64,000 bases of DNA from Carex sylvatica (Eukaryota; Streptophyta; Magnoliopsida; Poales; Cyperaceae), in NCBI GenBank assembly GCA_964058845.1, contig CAXKVR010000008.1, positions 558,001 to 622,000 of the forward strand, read 5' to 3'. The position numbers and the translations under genes are program-made. The notes beneath the pieces were generated by a model. That model ran no database searches, was not told the DNA's origin, and worked only from the letters and a program-made list of their open reading frames with translations. This document shows, piece after piece, positions 36,290 through 46,374 of the stretch (positions are counted from its first letter, which is position 1; every line of letters begins with the position of its first letter).

Positions 36290-38058
36290 CACCTAGAATC
36301 AAGTTACTGCGTTTGTTTGGTTTTAATTTGCAGGAGATGAAGAAAAATGAAGAAAAACGAAGAAAAATGCCCAGTGCGGATGCACGGTTTTCGATACGAC
36401 TGCACTGAGTACTTAGATGGATTTCTGGACGTGCGCCAATTTTAAAAATGTATAATAAGCTATACATCAAAATCCGTGCGGACGCACGGATTTCGTTGCC
36501 GACGCACTCTGGTCAAAGGAAAAAACCAAACTCAGTGCGGACGCACTGTAGCAGTCAGCTAAAAATGGAGTCTAAACTTTAAACGGCCACAATTTTTGAC
36601 TCGTAACTTCGTTTTGGGCATATGACCACTTTTCGGAAAGCTAGCAAAAAGATCTACAATCTGAGAATCTAAAAAAGGAAAGTTGGAGTCAGTGCGGACG
36701 CACTGGACCCACAGACAGCTAAAAAAATGTGTTTTTCAACACGTTTTCTATTTTTAGCGCACCATGAACATTTTTTTATAACTAAACTTGGATAAGACAG
36801 CCTGAGAAACAATCCAAAAATAGCACACACTAACTCCACTAACCCCACTCACTCCACAACTATGCCTCTTGATTGGGCATGGTCCTTTGCTATAAAAGAG
36901 GGGGTAATTTCTCATTCAAGCATCTCTTCGCAAAGATCAATCACATCTCTCATCTCACATCTCTCATCATACAACTCTCTCTCTCTCTCTCACCCCTTGG
37001 TGCATGCCAATTTTCATAAAATATAGTGATAAATCTGCAGCCATTCTAGGAGTTCCAGAAGCTTTTCAAGGAAGGAGGAGAAGGTCCAAGCAAGATTTCG
37101 GCAAGATTGAGGTTCTTGATTCAATAAATGATGTAACTATTTCTTTATTTCATTCCTTCTTATTTTTGCCAACTTTTGTAATAGATCTCTTCAAGAGAGA
37201 GTAGATCTCTTTCTAGGAGTTTAGGTCAACGCATGAACTTGTTTAATTGTATCTTATTCGGTTATTTATTTTTATTATGATTATTTTATGGGATTTGATG
37301 CTAATTTCTGAGATTTATAATTTGTGTTAATTACATAATTAGTACTTAAAATCGATGTAGTTCCGCTTTGGATTCGAAAGAACCAAAGTAGTTAGGACGA
37401 GAGGAGAGTACCAATTATGAACACAAATATCTTAGGTTTTGATTAAGGTCTAACCAACTGTGAAATCAAACCGAAACTACAGAAATTAGGGTTAGGGACT
37501 TGGTGAAGGACGTAACTGTGAAGTCGAACCCTTATTAGGACATCTCAAATTGAATCAGATATTGGTATGAAGGACATAACTGTGAAGTACCAATATTTGA
37601 GGAGATGAGAGACTAACAAGAGCTTATGGTCTAGGTAGCTAGGATGAAGGACGTAACTGTGAAGCCCGAATTGCTTAGGCACGTTATTAATTCACGAAAG
37701 TGACCCTTAATGACATATTAGGTTAGAAATCTCATCAAATCATACATGAATTTAAACAAATACCGAATAGATAGAATTAACAAGGGATTGTAGACCGAAT
37801 ACCCCTAGATCTCCTTAACTTGAAAGCAAACCAATCTTTACTTTCTTTATTTTATTTACATCTATTGTTTACAATTCCTTATTCTCGGGTATTGAACCCA
37901 ACTTAGGATTACTTAAACAAAACCCCCATATTCTATTGCACTTACTTCTTTTTATTATGTTCTGAAATTAATTAATAAAGTCTAAACCTAGTATCTAAAT
38001 TTACTCTCTGAGGATCGATACCCGATAATATACTATGTGGTATGATTGTACACTTGCA
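36290..38058 (+). mobile_element. Probable solo LTR of a Ty3/gypsy (Athila/Tat-like) retrotransposon
   Basis: The stretch has the layout of a plant gypsy LTR: tttgcaggagatgaag near 36330, several agtgcggacgcact motifs, a TATA-like ctataaaagagg at about 36889, a ct-repeat leader at 36974-36991, and an end reading gaggatcgatacccg then tgtacacttgca at 38047-38058, which closely resembles Athila/Tat LTR ends. No primer-binding site or gag/pol follows, so a solo or truncated LTR is likely. The left border is not certain. Confidence 0.55.
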
Positions 38059-38581
38059 ATCTGAACTGAAAGTATATTTAAGATTAAAAAGTACAACTTG
38101 CTGTACTGAAACTTTGTACTATATATTTTTGGTGCAACAACATATTACATATTCAATAAAATGTTAAATGAAAATAGTGATAAATAAATTTCTGTAAAAA
38201 AAAACTACAATTCGACCCATCTATAATATAACATTTGCCATCTATCAAAACAATCAAATTAAACTGGTACTAAATTGTTTAAAGTCATATATGCAGTCCT
38301 TAAGCGGATAAAAATTACTTTGACTATGACAGTATCACAGAACCTTACTGGTTTGATCATAACTATGGCTTATAATTTCTGGACTGATATTAAGAAATTG
38401 GTTTGGACTTAATTTTTGAAAAGTTTTATAATTGCAATATAACTAGATTATACATTAGGCAGAACTTGGATTCCACAATTGGAGTCTCCAAAGATATTTT
38501 TGTTAACATTATATTGAGAAAAATTGGTTAGACAATTCCAGAGTTACATTACATTTTTTTTTTTTTAATCTTTTCCTACAG

Positions 38582-38678
38582 ATTGGTGCAACAGGGAAGC
38601 CTTTGAAAGATGTTATCTCAGTTAGAATTGGTGGCAGTATTCTTGGTTCCCTTTTTGTGCATATTGCACTTCAAACTG
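38582..38678 (+). pseudogene. Orphan exon (captured gene fragment), 97 nt
   Basis: A long T-run and ttttcctacag precede ATTGGTGCAACAGGG, and the segment ends CAAACTG followed by gtaagaaa, so both splice signals are good. The open frame reads [20 protein letters not shown] then [13 protein letters not shown], a basic stretch followed by a hydrophobic helix like part of a membrane protein. The source protein was not recognised. No neighbouring exons are visible inside the element, so it looks like a fragment carried by the transposon and not a gene. Flanking bases look intron-like. Confidence 0.5.
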
Positions 38679-39416
38679 GTAAGAAAATAAAAACTATTTT
38701 TTTCTCATATATAAGTATTCAATATCTAATTGTGCAATTTAGGTATTAATTGACGTTTCAGTTTGGAATAATTTTTGAAGTTATGATTTGACAATAGTTC
38801 ATAGTATCGTCAGACGCATTTACTGAAAATAAAAGGAAAAAAAAGAAAAAAAAGAAAGAAAGATAGACCGACAAACTCATCTAGATAGTTGACCACAACT
38901 CAGCCGTTGGAGAAGCGGCCGGTGGGATGTCTGGTGTTGAAATCTCGGCCGTTTGGGAGGCGGTCGGCACGAGCGAGTGTGAGGAGGTGGTTGTTCATGC
39001 CACAATCGAGTAAGAATAGAGATCAAGAAGAAAGATTTATCTGAAAAAGACGGATCTCATATGAAAGATAAAATCGAGTAGATTACTCTCTTAACTTTTA
39101 ATTTGTTATTTTCTCGAACAATCACTGGAGATAGGCCAAGAAGAGGCAGAGTAGAAATTTATTTCTCTCATCTGGAAGTGTGCAACGAAGGAGGATGGAG
39201 GGATTAAAAAATAGAAAAGAAGGGTCCAGATCAGCAAAACAATAGTAAAAGAGTCATAAGCTATTCTCTATTCCGGCTCAAAATCTAATTCCAGACCTCC
39301 CTTGGAATTGACAAGTTGGGAAAAGTTATCCAATTTTATCAATTCTGAGTCTGTTCGGTGGGAATAGAGACTCAATTCCATCTAATTCCCCTATTTTTCT
39401 ATTGCCGAACAGGCCA

Positions 39417-40940
39417 TAGAAGAAGATGAAAGACAATTATTAGAAGGTGAAAGACAACTATAAGAAGGTGAAAGTCAACTATAAGAAGGTGAAAGGCTAT
39501 CAATACAAGATGAAACACAACTAAAAGAAGCGACAATACAATTAGAAGAAGATGAAATTTAACTTATAGTAGACGAAAGACTAGTATAATATGAAAGACA
39601 ATCAATAGAACATAAAAGACAACTAGAAGAAAATTATATGCAACCTATAGTAGACGAAAGACAACCAATACAAAATAAAAGACAACTAGAATAATATGAA
39701 ATATAACTAGAAGAAGGTGAATGACAACTAGAAGAAGATGAAAAACAACTAGTAAAACTTGAAAGACAACTAGTACAAGATGAAAGATAACTAGAATATT
39801 ATGAAATAAAACTGCAAGGAGATTAAATAGAATATGTAGTAGACGAAAGACAACTAGTAGAACATGAAAGACAATTATAAAAAGATAAAATACAACTAGA
39901 AAAAAAATAAAATGCAATCAGTAGTAGACGAAAGACAACCAGTATAAGATGAAAAACAATTTGAAGAAGATGAAATACCACCTTTAATAAATGAAATACA
40001 ACTAGTAGAACATAAAAGACAACTAGAAGAAAATAATAGACAACTATATGAAGATGTAAGACAACTAGTAGAAGGTAATAGACAATTAGAAGAAGATGAA
40101 CGATAACTAGTAAAATATGAAAGACAATCAATATAATTTGAAAGATAACTAGAAGAAGATTAAAGAAAACTAATAGAAGGTGAAAGACAACTAGAAAAAG
40201 ATGAAAAACAACCAACAAAATATGAAAGACAACCAGTATAAGATGAAAGACAACTAGAATAATATCAAATACAACTAGAATAATTTGAAATATAACTATA
40301 AGAAGATGAAATACAACAAGTAGTAGAAGAAAGACAACAAGTAGAATTTGAACGACATAAAGTAGAACATTAAAGATAACTATTACAAGATAAAAAACAA
40401 CTAGTAGAAGATGAAAAACAACCAATACAAGATGAAAAACAACTTGAAAAAAATTAGATACAACTAAAAGAAGCAATTAGTAGATAACTAGCAGAAGATG
40501 AAATACTACTAGTAGAACATAAAAGACAATAAGTACAATGTGAATTACAACTAGAAGAATGTGAAATACAATTAGAAAAATATGAACTACAACCAAAAGA
40601 AGATGAATATAGAGGATAACCAGTAGAACATGAAAAATAACTAGTAGGAGGTGAAAGACAACTAGAATGAGATGAAAGACAACTAGTAGAACATGAAAGA
40701 CAAACAGTACAACGTGAAAGACAGTTAGAAGAAGTTGAAATACAACTCGAATAATATGAAATACATATAGAAAAAGATGTAATACAATCTGAAGTAAACG
40801 AAAGACAATCAGTATAACATAAAAGATAACTTGTACAAGGTAGTAGAAGAAGATGAAAGACAACCAGTAGACAATGAAAATGACAATTAGTACAAGATGA
40901 AAGACAACTAAAATAAGATGCAATACAAGCAGTAGACAAC
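39417..40940. repeat. 21-bp minisatellite, right block
   Basis: About 72 diverged copies of the same 21-bp unit as at 35476-35987 (aaagacaactagaagaagatg and variants), with a few phase slips. The minus strand has open frames of up to 217 codons (39823-40476), made only of LLVVFHL-type heptads. Two different minus frames are open at once over 40477-40939, which shows the openness comes from the repeat and not from selection. Confidence 0.92.
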
Positions 40941-41022
40941 TAGTAGAAGCTAACAATAAATTCAAATTGTTGAAACCGATCTACTTCACATGTCTTGCGT
41001 TTAAATACAAACTTTTTAATTT

Positions 41023-42843
41023 CTCAAATAAATTTAGTATAAAGTCACGTACTAAAAAAAGGTTTCTAAATTAATTTTAATTCATTTATTTTTCATTATT
41101 TGTTACTACTTGACTTTATACTAAATTGATTAAAAAAATTCACAAATTTTGTTTGCAATCACATCACTCGTGAAGTAGATCAATCTCGATTGTTTGAATT
41201 CGTCGTTTGAAGCCAATCGATAAATTCTCAAATAAATTTAGTATAAAGTCACGTACTAAAAAAATATTTGTAAATTAATTTTAATTCATTTATTTTTTAT
41301 TATTTTTGACTGCTTGACTCTATACTAAATTGATTCAAAAATTTCACAAATTTTGTTTGCAATCACATCACTCGTGAAGTAGATCAATCTTGATTGTTTG
41401 GATTCGTCGTTTGAAGCCAATCGATAAATTCTCAAATAAATTTAGTATAAAGTCACATACTAAAAAAATATTTGTAAATTAATTTTAATTCATTTATTTT
41501 TTATTATTTTTGACTGCTTGACTCTATACTAAATTGATTCAAAAATTTCACAAATTTTGTTTGCAATCACATCACTCGTGAAGTAGATCAATCTTGATTG
41601 TTTGGATTCGTCGTTTGAAGCCAATCGATAAATTCTCAAATAAATTTAGTATAAAGTCACGTACTAAAAAAATATTTGTAAATTAATTTTAATTCATTTA
41701 TTTTTTATTATTTTTGACTGCTTGACTCTATACTAAATTGATTCAAAAATTTCACAAATTTTGTTTGCAATCACATCACTCGTGAAGTAGATCAGTCTCG
41801 ATTGTTTGGATTCGTCGTTTGAAGCCAATCGATAATTCTCAAATAAATTTAGTATAAAGTCACGTACTAAAAAAATATTTGTAAATTAATTTTAATTCAT
41901 TTATTTTTCATTATTTTTTACTGCTTGACTCTATACTAAATTGATTAAAAAAATTTACAAATTTTGTTTGCAATCACATCACTCGTGAAGTAGATCAGTC
42001 TCGATTGTTTGGATTCGTCGTTTGAAGCTAATCGATAAATTCTCAAATAAATTTAGTATAAAGTCACGTACTAAAAAAATGTATGTAAATTAATTTTAAT
42101 TCATTTATTTTTCATTATTTTTGACTGCTTGATTCTATACTAAATTGATTCAAAAATTTCACAAATTTTGTTTGCAATCACATCACTCGTGAAGTAGATC
42201 AGTCTCGATTGTTTGGATTCGTCGTTTGAAGCCAATCGATAAATTCTCAAATAAATTTAGTATAAAGTCACGTACTAAAAAAATGTATGTAAATTAATTT
42301 TAATTCATTTATTTTTCATTATTTTTGACTGCTTGACTCTATACTAAATTGATTCAAAAATTTCACAAATTTTGTTTGCAATCACATCACTCTTGAAGTA
42401 GGTCAGTCTCGATTGTTTGGATTCGTCGTTTGAAGCCAATCGATAAATTCTCAAATAAATTTAGTATAAAGTCACGTACTAAAAAAATGTATGTAAATTA
42501 ATTTTAATTCATTTATTTTTCATTATTTTTGACTGCTTGACTCTATACTAAATTGATTCAAAAATTTCACAAATTTTGTTTGCAATCACATCACTCTTGA
42601 AGTAGGTCAGTCTCGATTGTTTGGATTCGTCGTTTGAAGCCAATCGATAAATTCTCAAATAAATTTAGTATAAAGTCACGTACTAAAAAAATATTTGTAA
42701 ATTAATTTTAATTCATTTATTTTTTATTATTTTTGACTGCTTGACTCTATACTAAATTGATTCAAAAATTTCACAAATTTTGTTTGCAATCATATCACTC
42801 GTGAAGTAGATCAGTCTCGATTGTTTGGATTCGTCGTTTGAAG
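41023..42843. repeat. 204-bp satellite array, 9 copies, MITE-derived
   Basis: The landmark ctcaaataaatttagtataa starts at 41023, 41227, 41431, 41635, 41838, 42042, 42246, 42450 and 42654, so the period is 204 bp (203 once). Copies differ by a few bases. Each unit holds an internal inverted pair, aatttagtataaagtca and tgactctatactaaatt. The DNA before the first unit (gttgaaaccgatctacttca) and after the last (ttaagaacaccctagttctactc split at 42883-42905) corresponds to the left middle and the right end of the intact MITE at 50515-50927. Confidence 0.95.
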
Positions 42844-42905
42844 TTTTAACTTCAATAAATTTTAAAGTAATTACTTGATAGGTTAAGAACACCCTAGTTC
42901 TACTC
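42844..42905. repeat. Right terminus of the MITE that contains the satellite
   Basis: Ends gaacaccctagttctactc at 42905, the same terminus as the right end of the element at 50927. The matching left terminus is absent; at its place (about 40960) the 21-bp minisatellite stops. Confidence 0.75.
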
Positions 42906-44734
42906 GCACATTTAACTTATTATCATGAAATGTGTAGCCACGTATAGATGTGCTCTAATTAGCATGCTAGTTGGCTCGGGAGCATTAGTTGTTTTATTTA
43001 TGGTTTTGAGTTTTTCATCAAAAAAAATGTATGGTTTTGAATTGGATGTTGATGCTATATAATAAGGGCTGTATATCAAGTATCTAGAAATTAAAAACCT
43101 TGCACCGCCCCCCTGTTGTGAATTACATAAAGGTTGAGTTCCATGTTAGTTCAAAGATGAATAATTGTTTTACAAATGATGCTACCACATGCAATAAGAG
43201 TGATCCATCGTCACCTTAATTTGCATGATCTTTTATTACATCACTTGTATTTTTTTTTTTCATGATAAATATAAGATTCAAGTCATTCAACTTTAAATAT
43301 TCATAAGAAATCTTTCGTCGTAGAGGGCATTGCTTTAGTCAATAGAGCAAATGATGGTTATCTCGTTGTCAGAAATTGAGCTTGAAATATCAGTTGTGTA
43401 ATGTTCGCAACACTAAACTAGTCTTTTACGGTGAACATCGAATGTGACTATGGCAATAATTTGTAGATGCAATACATCAGCTAGCTAGTAGTTACGTACA
43501 ATGTTTAACTAGTTATTTTAAATTACACCTTTTTTTGGGGGCTTTCTCTAGTCTATTTTAATTAGCTAAGCAAGATTGACCATACATTATTTCTTATCAA
43601 GAGGGAGGAAAGAAGGTAGATGTTTAACTCTCAGCTTTTTGGTTGAATCTATGATGCTTTAATTGTGAGCTACGCATTTGAAGTGTTAGGAATATCCCCC
43701 TTATAACCGCGATTATTAATCAAATACGGACTAGACCCATAGTTTTCCTAAAAAAAATTGTTAGGAATACGATATTTTATGTATTCTTTCAATGGAAATA
43801 GAATTTGTACCATGAATATAAAGGACGTCCTGGTGAGGTCATTCTTCTAAAGAAAGATGTCCCTTTTGGGGTTGACAGTAATTACAATCACTATCAAATT
43901 CCATTAATTTGTTGAATACTTCTAATATTGTACTTAAGGTCATGATGAAAAAACTTTCCAAATGAGATTAAGCACTTGCATTTAACGTCTGCAGCACTAG
44001 TGAAAAAAGGGAAATTCAAACTTGGCTCTGGATAGGTGAGCAACTAGCTTTACCTAGGATAAACTTTTAAGAGAACATGGTTTGCATGTAAAACATCTTT
44101 TTTAAGGCTTTAGAAAATATGAATCTTAAATTAAGGAGGGCGATTCTGACGCCTGCTAAAATAAAGGGGAGTAAATAATGAAGACTGTGATGTGTTGACA
44201 TTTGTCATTACATAGATATGACAAAGTGCTCTGGCACAACTATTAAATTTAGAGTCAAGTACTAAAAGTACGGCCATGTACAAAAAGAATATTTTGACTT
44301 CATAATTTATGATTAGTGCTACCTTTGCAATGAGTCTTTTTGATAGTGTTGTGACTTCATCTTACATTTATGGCAATTATAGGTTGATTTATTACATGTC
44401 TCTATCATAAGTGCCGAGAAAGAAATTAGATGTATTCGAGGTTGGATTTTCATTAATTTTAACAGGATGTAAATTATAATTATAAATGATGCAGTACATT
44501 TCTATATATTTAACCTATTTAGAGGATTACAAAGAGAGCTTAGAGCTTTTCCTTGTGAAAAGAAAAAAAAATTACAAAGAGATTTCATCTCTCAACACCA
44601 CAAGTAGCTGCAATTATATATAAATCATTTCATACAATTACCTTACATTGAAATTGCACAACTATATAGAGCAAACATAATTAAAGCATACATAAGATAT
44701 TGCAGTCTCACGTACATACCTGACAAACAAGTAA
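42906..44734. other. Intergenic DNA, with a relic of a RADIALIS-like promoter
   Basis: No intact gene. 43130-43208 resembles 45118-45197, the region upstream of the RADIALIS-like gene (shared aaggt-gagtt, gatgctac-acatgcaa and gagtgatccat). The rest has nothing assigned; it includes the 3' flank of the RADIALIS-like gene. Confidence 0.45.
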
Positions 44735-44959
44735 CTAATTATTCCTACTATTTTGGTGATTGGAATTCGTGAAACGGACGTTACCAGATTCGATCTGTTC
44801 AACGTCTTGAACCAATTCGTCATAGTGACGTCTGACTTGCTCTGCAGTCTTTCCACCACCGACCATGGCAGCAACCTTCTCCCACCTATCTGAGGTGCCT
44901 TCATCATACTTGGCAAGAGCCCTCTCAAAACGTTTGTTCTCCTCACTTGTCCAAGCCAT
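44735..44959 (-). CDS. RADIALIS-like single-MYB/SANT protein (74 aa)
   Basis: A compact single-repeat MYB (SANT) protein of the RADIALIS-like class. The start [20 protein letters not shown] and the core [37 protein letters not shown] cover the three SANT helices almost end to end, leaving a short Asn/Ser tail ([11 protein letters not shown]). Length and sequence are typical of the family (about 70-100 aa). RADIALIS in Antirrhinum sets dorsal petal identity by competing for partner MYB proteins (DRIFs); other RL genes act in seed, embryo or light responses. Which of these applies cannot be read here. There is no intron in the coding region. A TATA box (tataaata, minus strand, 45083-45076) lies 117-124 bases before the ATG. 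The paralogue at 46159 lies head to head with it. Confidence 0.93.
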   Translation of the reverse strand: MAWTSEENKRFERALAKYDEGTSDRWEKVAAMVGGGKTAEQVRRHYDELVQDVEQIESGNVRFTNSNHQNSRNN

Positions 44960-45075
44960 TGTAAATGAAGAAAAGAAAGATGAATCAAATTCTAATTGAG
45001 AGGGGAGATTGATATGCTACAAAGGAAATAAGAGGTGCTTTCGGGTGATGAAGAGCTGGGATTGGATTGCAGGGG

Positions 45076-45141
45076 TATTTATATGGAAAGAAAGAAATGT
45101 ACCATGATTAAACAAAGAAGGTGGAGTTGCAAGTTGGGATT
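45076..45141 (-). promoter_or_regulatory. TATA box and conserved promoter block of the minus-strand RADIALIS-like gene
   Basis: Read on the minus strand, the block at 45141-45099 contains caacttgcaactccaccttc then tttgtttaat, nearly the same as the block at 45973-46015 upstream of the paralogue. The TATA box follows at 45083-45076. Spacing to the start codon agrees within a few bases in the two genes. Confidence 0.75.
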
Positions 45142-45440
45142 AAACAAGTAAATGTGGTTCATAAATTGTGATGCTACATGCAACTAGAGTGATCCATAGG
45201 CAAAGGCATGCATTTAGTGTTGCCTAACTTCATTTACAAATCGAATTCAAGCTTTTTGCTACTAATAGAACTTAATTATGAGCATAGCCAACTGTTTGGT
45301 GGCATTCTCTCTTTTTTTTTTTCAAAATTAAAACCAACATTTGAATTCTGGTCCTATGTTCTAGGAAGAAACGAATTTAATATACCTCAAGCTATTGCTA
45401 ACTGTACAAATGTCATTGTATTTCTCATTAATTTGTGCAG

Positions 45441-45539
45441 GAGCAATGCATAATTATTGTACGGGACAGAACCAGTGAGGATTATGGCACAAAAGTGACC
45501 AGCCTTGCATCAATTGAGGACCAGCTTGTAGTCAAATAA
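45441..45539 (+). pseudogene. Possible orphan terminal exon (gene remnant)
   Basis: A pyrimidine-rich stretch and ttgtgcag precede an open segment of 32 codons, EQCIIIVRDRTSEDYGTKVT then SLASIEDQLVVK and a TAA. The composition is GC-richer and more protein-like than the flanks. The source gene was not recognised, and no upstream exon is visible between the two RADIALIS-like genes, so it may be a relic carried along by the duplication or a chance frame. Confidence 0.35.
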
Positions 45540-45972
45540 GAATGACTCTGATGTAACCGGTTTCCAATACTGTTACCATAATTCTCTCCTAGTTTTTTGT
45601 AGAACGGTAAAAGTGCCTCTTGCATGCAGTAATGCTGTTACCATGTTTCCTCTTCAGTTAATTAAGGAAAATGTGATGCCAAGATCTTCTGTGGTAATAG
45701 CAGCATAGCATTATATGGATTTGCTATCTTATATAACTGGAGTAGATGTTTTGTCACATGTGTTGGTGATACGCATATATGCTTGATATAAATACATGTC
45801 ATGATCAACCGAGCTGGTGGCTGTGTTCAAATAAAAAACTTGAATGGAAGAAATTTTTGCAAAATTACAAAAGCGAATTCAATACAGGGTTTCAGGTTTT
45901 TCCTTTTTTAAGCTCACGGAATATAAGCGAAGTCTATCCGTTATCTAACAACTTTAAGTGCTTCTTAATTTT

Positions 45973-46040
45973 AATCTCAACTTGTAACTCCACCTTCTTT
46001 GTTTAATGATTGGTATCTCTCTTTCTGACCACTATAAGTA
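45973..46040 (+). promoter_or_regulatory. TATA-like box and conserved promoter block of the plus-strand RADIALIS-like gene
   Basis: 45973-46015 carries caacttgtaactccaccttc then tttgtttaatgattggta, matching the promoter block of the minus-strand paralogue. The TATA-like tataagta at 46033-46040 lies 119-126 bases before the ATG at 46159, close to the distance in the partner gene. Confidence 0.72.
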
Positions 46041-46158
46041 CCACATGAATCTATTTCTTAGCAAAGCACAACAACATTTTTGCCAATTCTCTGTCTCTCT
46101 AATTAGCACTCTATCACTCACACCCATCTCTTTTCTGTTCTTCACTTGCTTCTACCTC

Positions 46159-46374
46159 ATGGCATGGACAGTTGAAGAGAACAAACGATTCGAGAGGGCT
46201 CTATCAAAGTATGACAAAGATACCCCTGATAGATGGGAGAAGGTTGCGGCCATGGTTGGTAGTGGAAAAACAGTGCAAGATGTGAAAAGCCACTACAAGC
46301 TTTTATTGGATGATGTCGAACGAATTGAATCTGGCAACATCCCCTGCCCGAATTACTGTTATTCGAGCCATTGA
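46159..46374 (+). CDS. RADIALIS-like single-MYB/SANT protein (71 aa)
   Basis: Second RADIALIS-like gene, about 1.2 kb from the first and divergent from it. The chosen ATG at 46159 gives [20 protein letters not shown], the family start; the longer open frame from 46006 would add 51 hydrophobic residues not known in this family and lies over the TATA-like element, so it is not used. The SANT core [36 protein letters not shown] is intact, with the short tail NIPCPNYCYSSH. It differs from its neighbour mainly in the third helix (VKSHYKLLLDD against [11 protein letters not shown]), the part that most affects DNA or partner contact, so the pair may have diverged in targets. That last point is inference. 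Confidence 0.92.
   Translation: MAWTVEENKRFERALSKYDKDTPDRWEKVAAMVGSGKTVQDVKSHYKLLLDDVERIESGNIPCPNYCYSSH

Larger units (their letters stand above)
35988..39416. mobile_element. 3.4-kb element inserted into the 21-bp minisatellite (PIF/Harbinger-like ends)
   Basis: The minisatellite breaks off at 35987 and resumes at 39417. The outer ends are gggcttgttcgacaaag and ctattgccgaacaggcc, imperfect inverted repeats, with tag on each side (35985-35987 and 39417-39419), consistent with a 3-bp target duplication. Removing the segment restores a regular unit (aataactagaagaagatgaa). Subterminal ggaatag/ctattcc motifs resemble the Harbinger element at 26578. Inside are an LTR-like stretch and an orphan exon (listed separately). 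No transposase was recognised. The superfamily call is tentative. Confidence 0.7.

Noticed and set aside
39823..40476. 217-codon minus-strand frame of hydrophobic heptads
   Set aside because: It is only the 21-bp minisatellite read in one frame. Overlapping frames elsewhere in the same array are also open, and no start context or domain supports a gene.
41023..42843. Regular repeats that could suggest a CRISPR array
   Set aside because: The units are 204 bp and contiguous, with no unique spacers, and the DNA is plant nuclear sequence.
43310..43400. Possible tRNA-like sequence (gagggcattgctttagtcaa region)
   Set aside because: No cloverleaf pairing or proper A and B boxes could be drawn.
46006..46158. 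N-terminal extension of the plus-strand RADIALIS-like frame
   Set aside because: The extra residues do not occur in the family and cover the TATA-like box. The ATG at 46159 gives the conserved MAW start.
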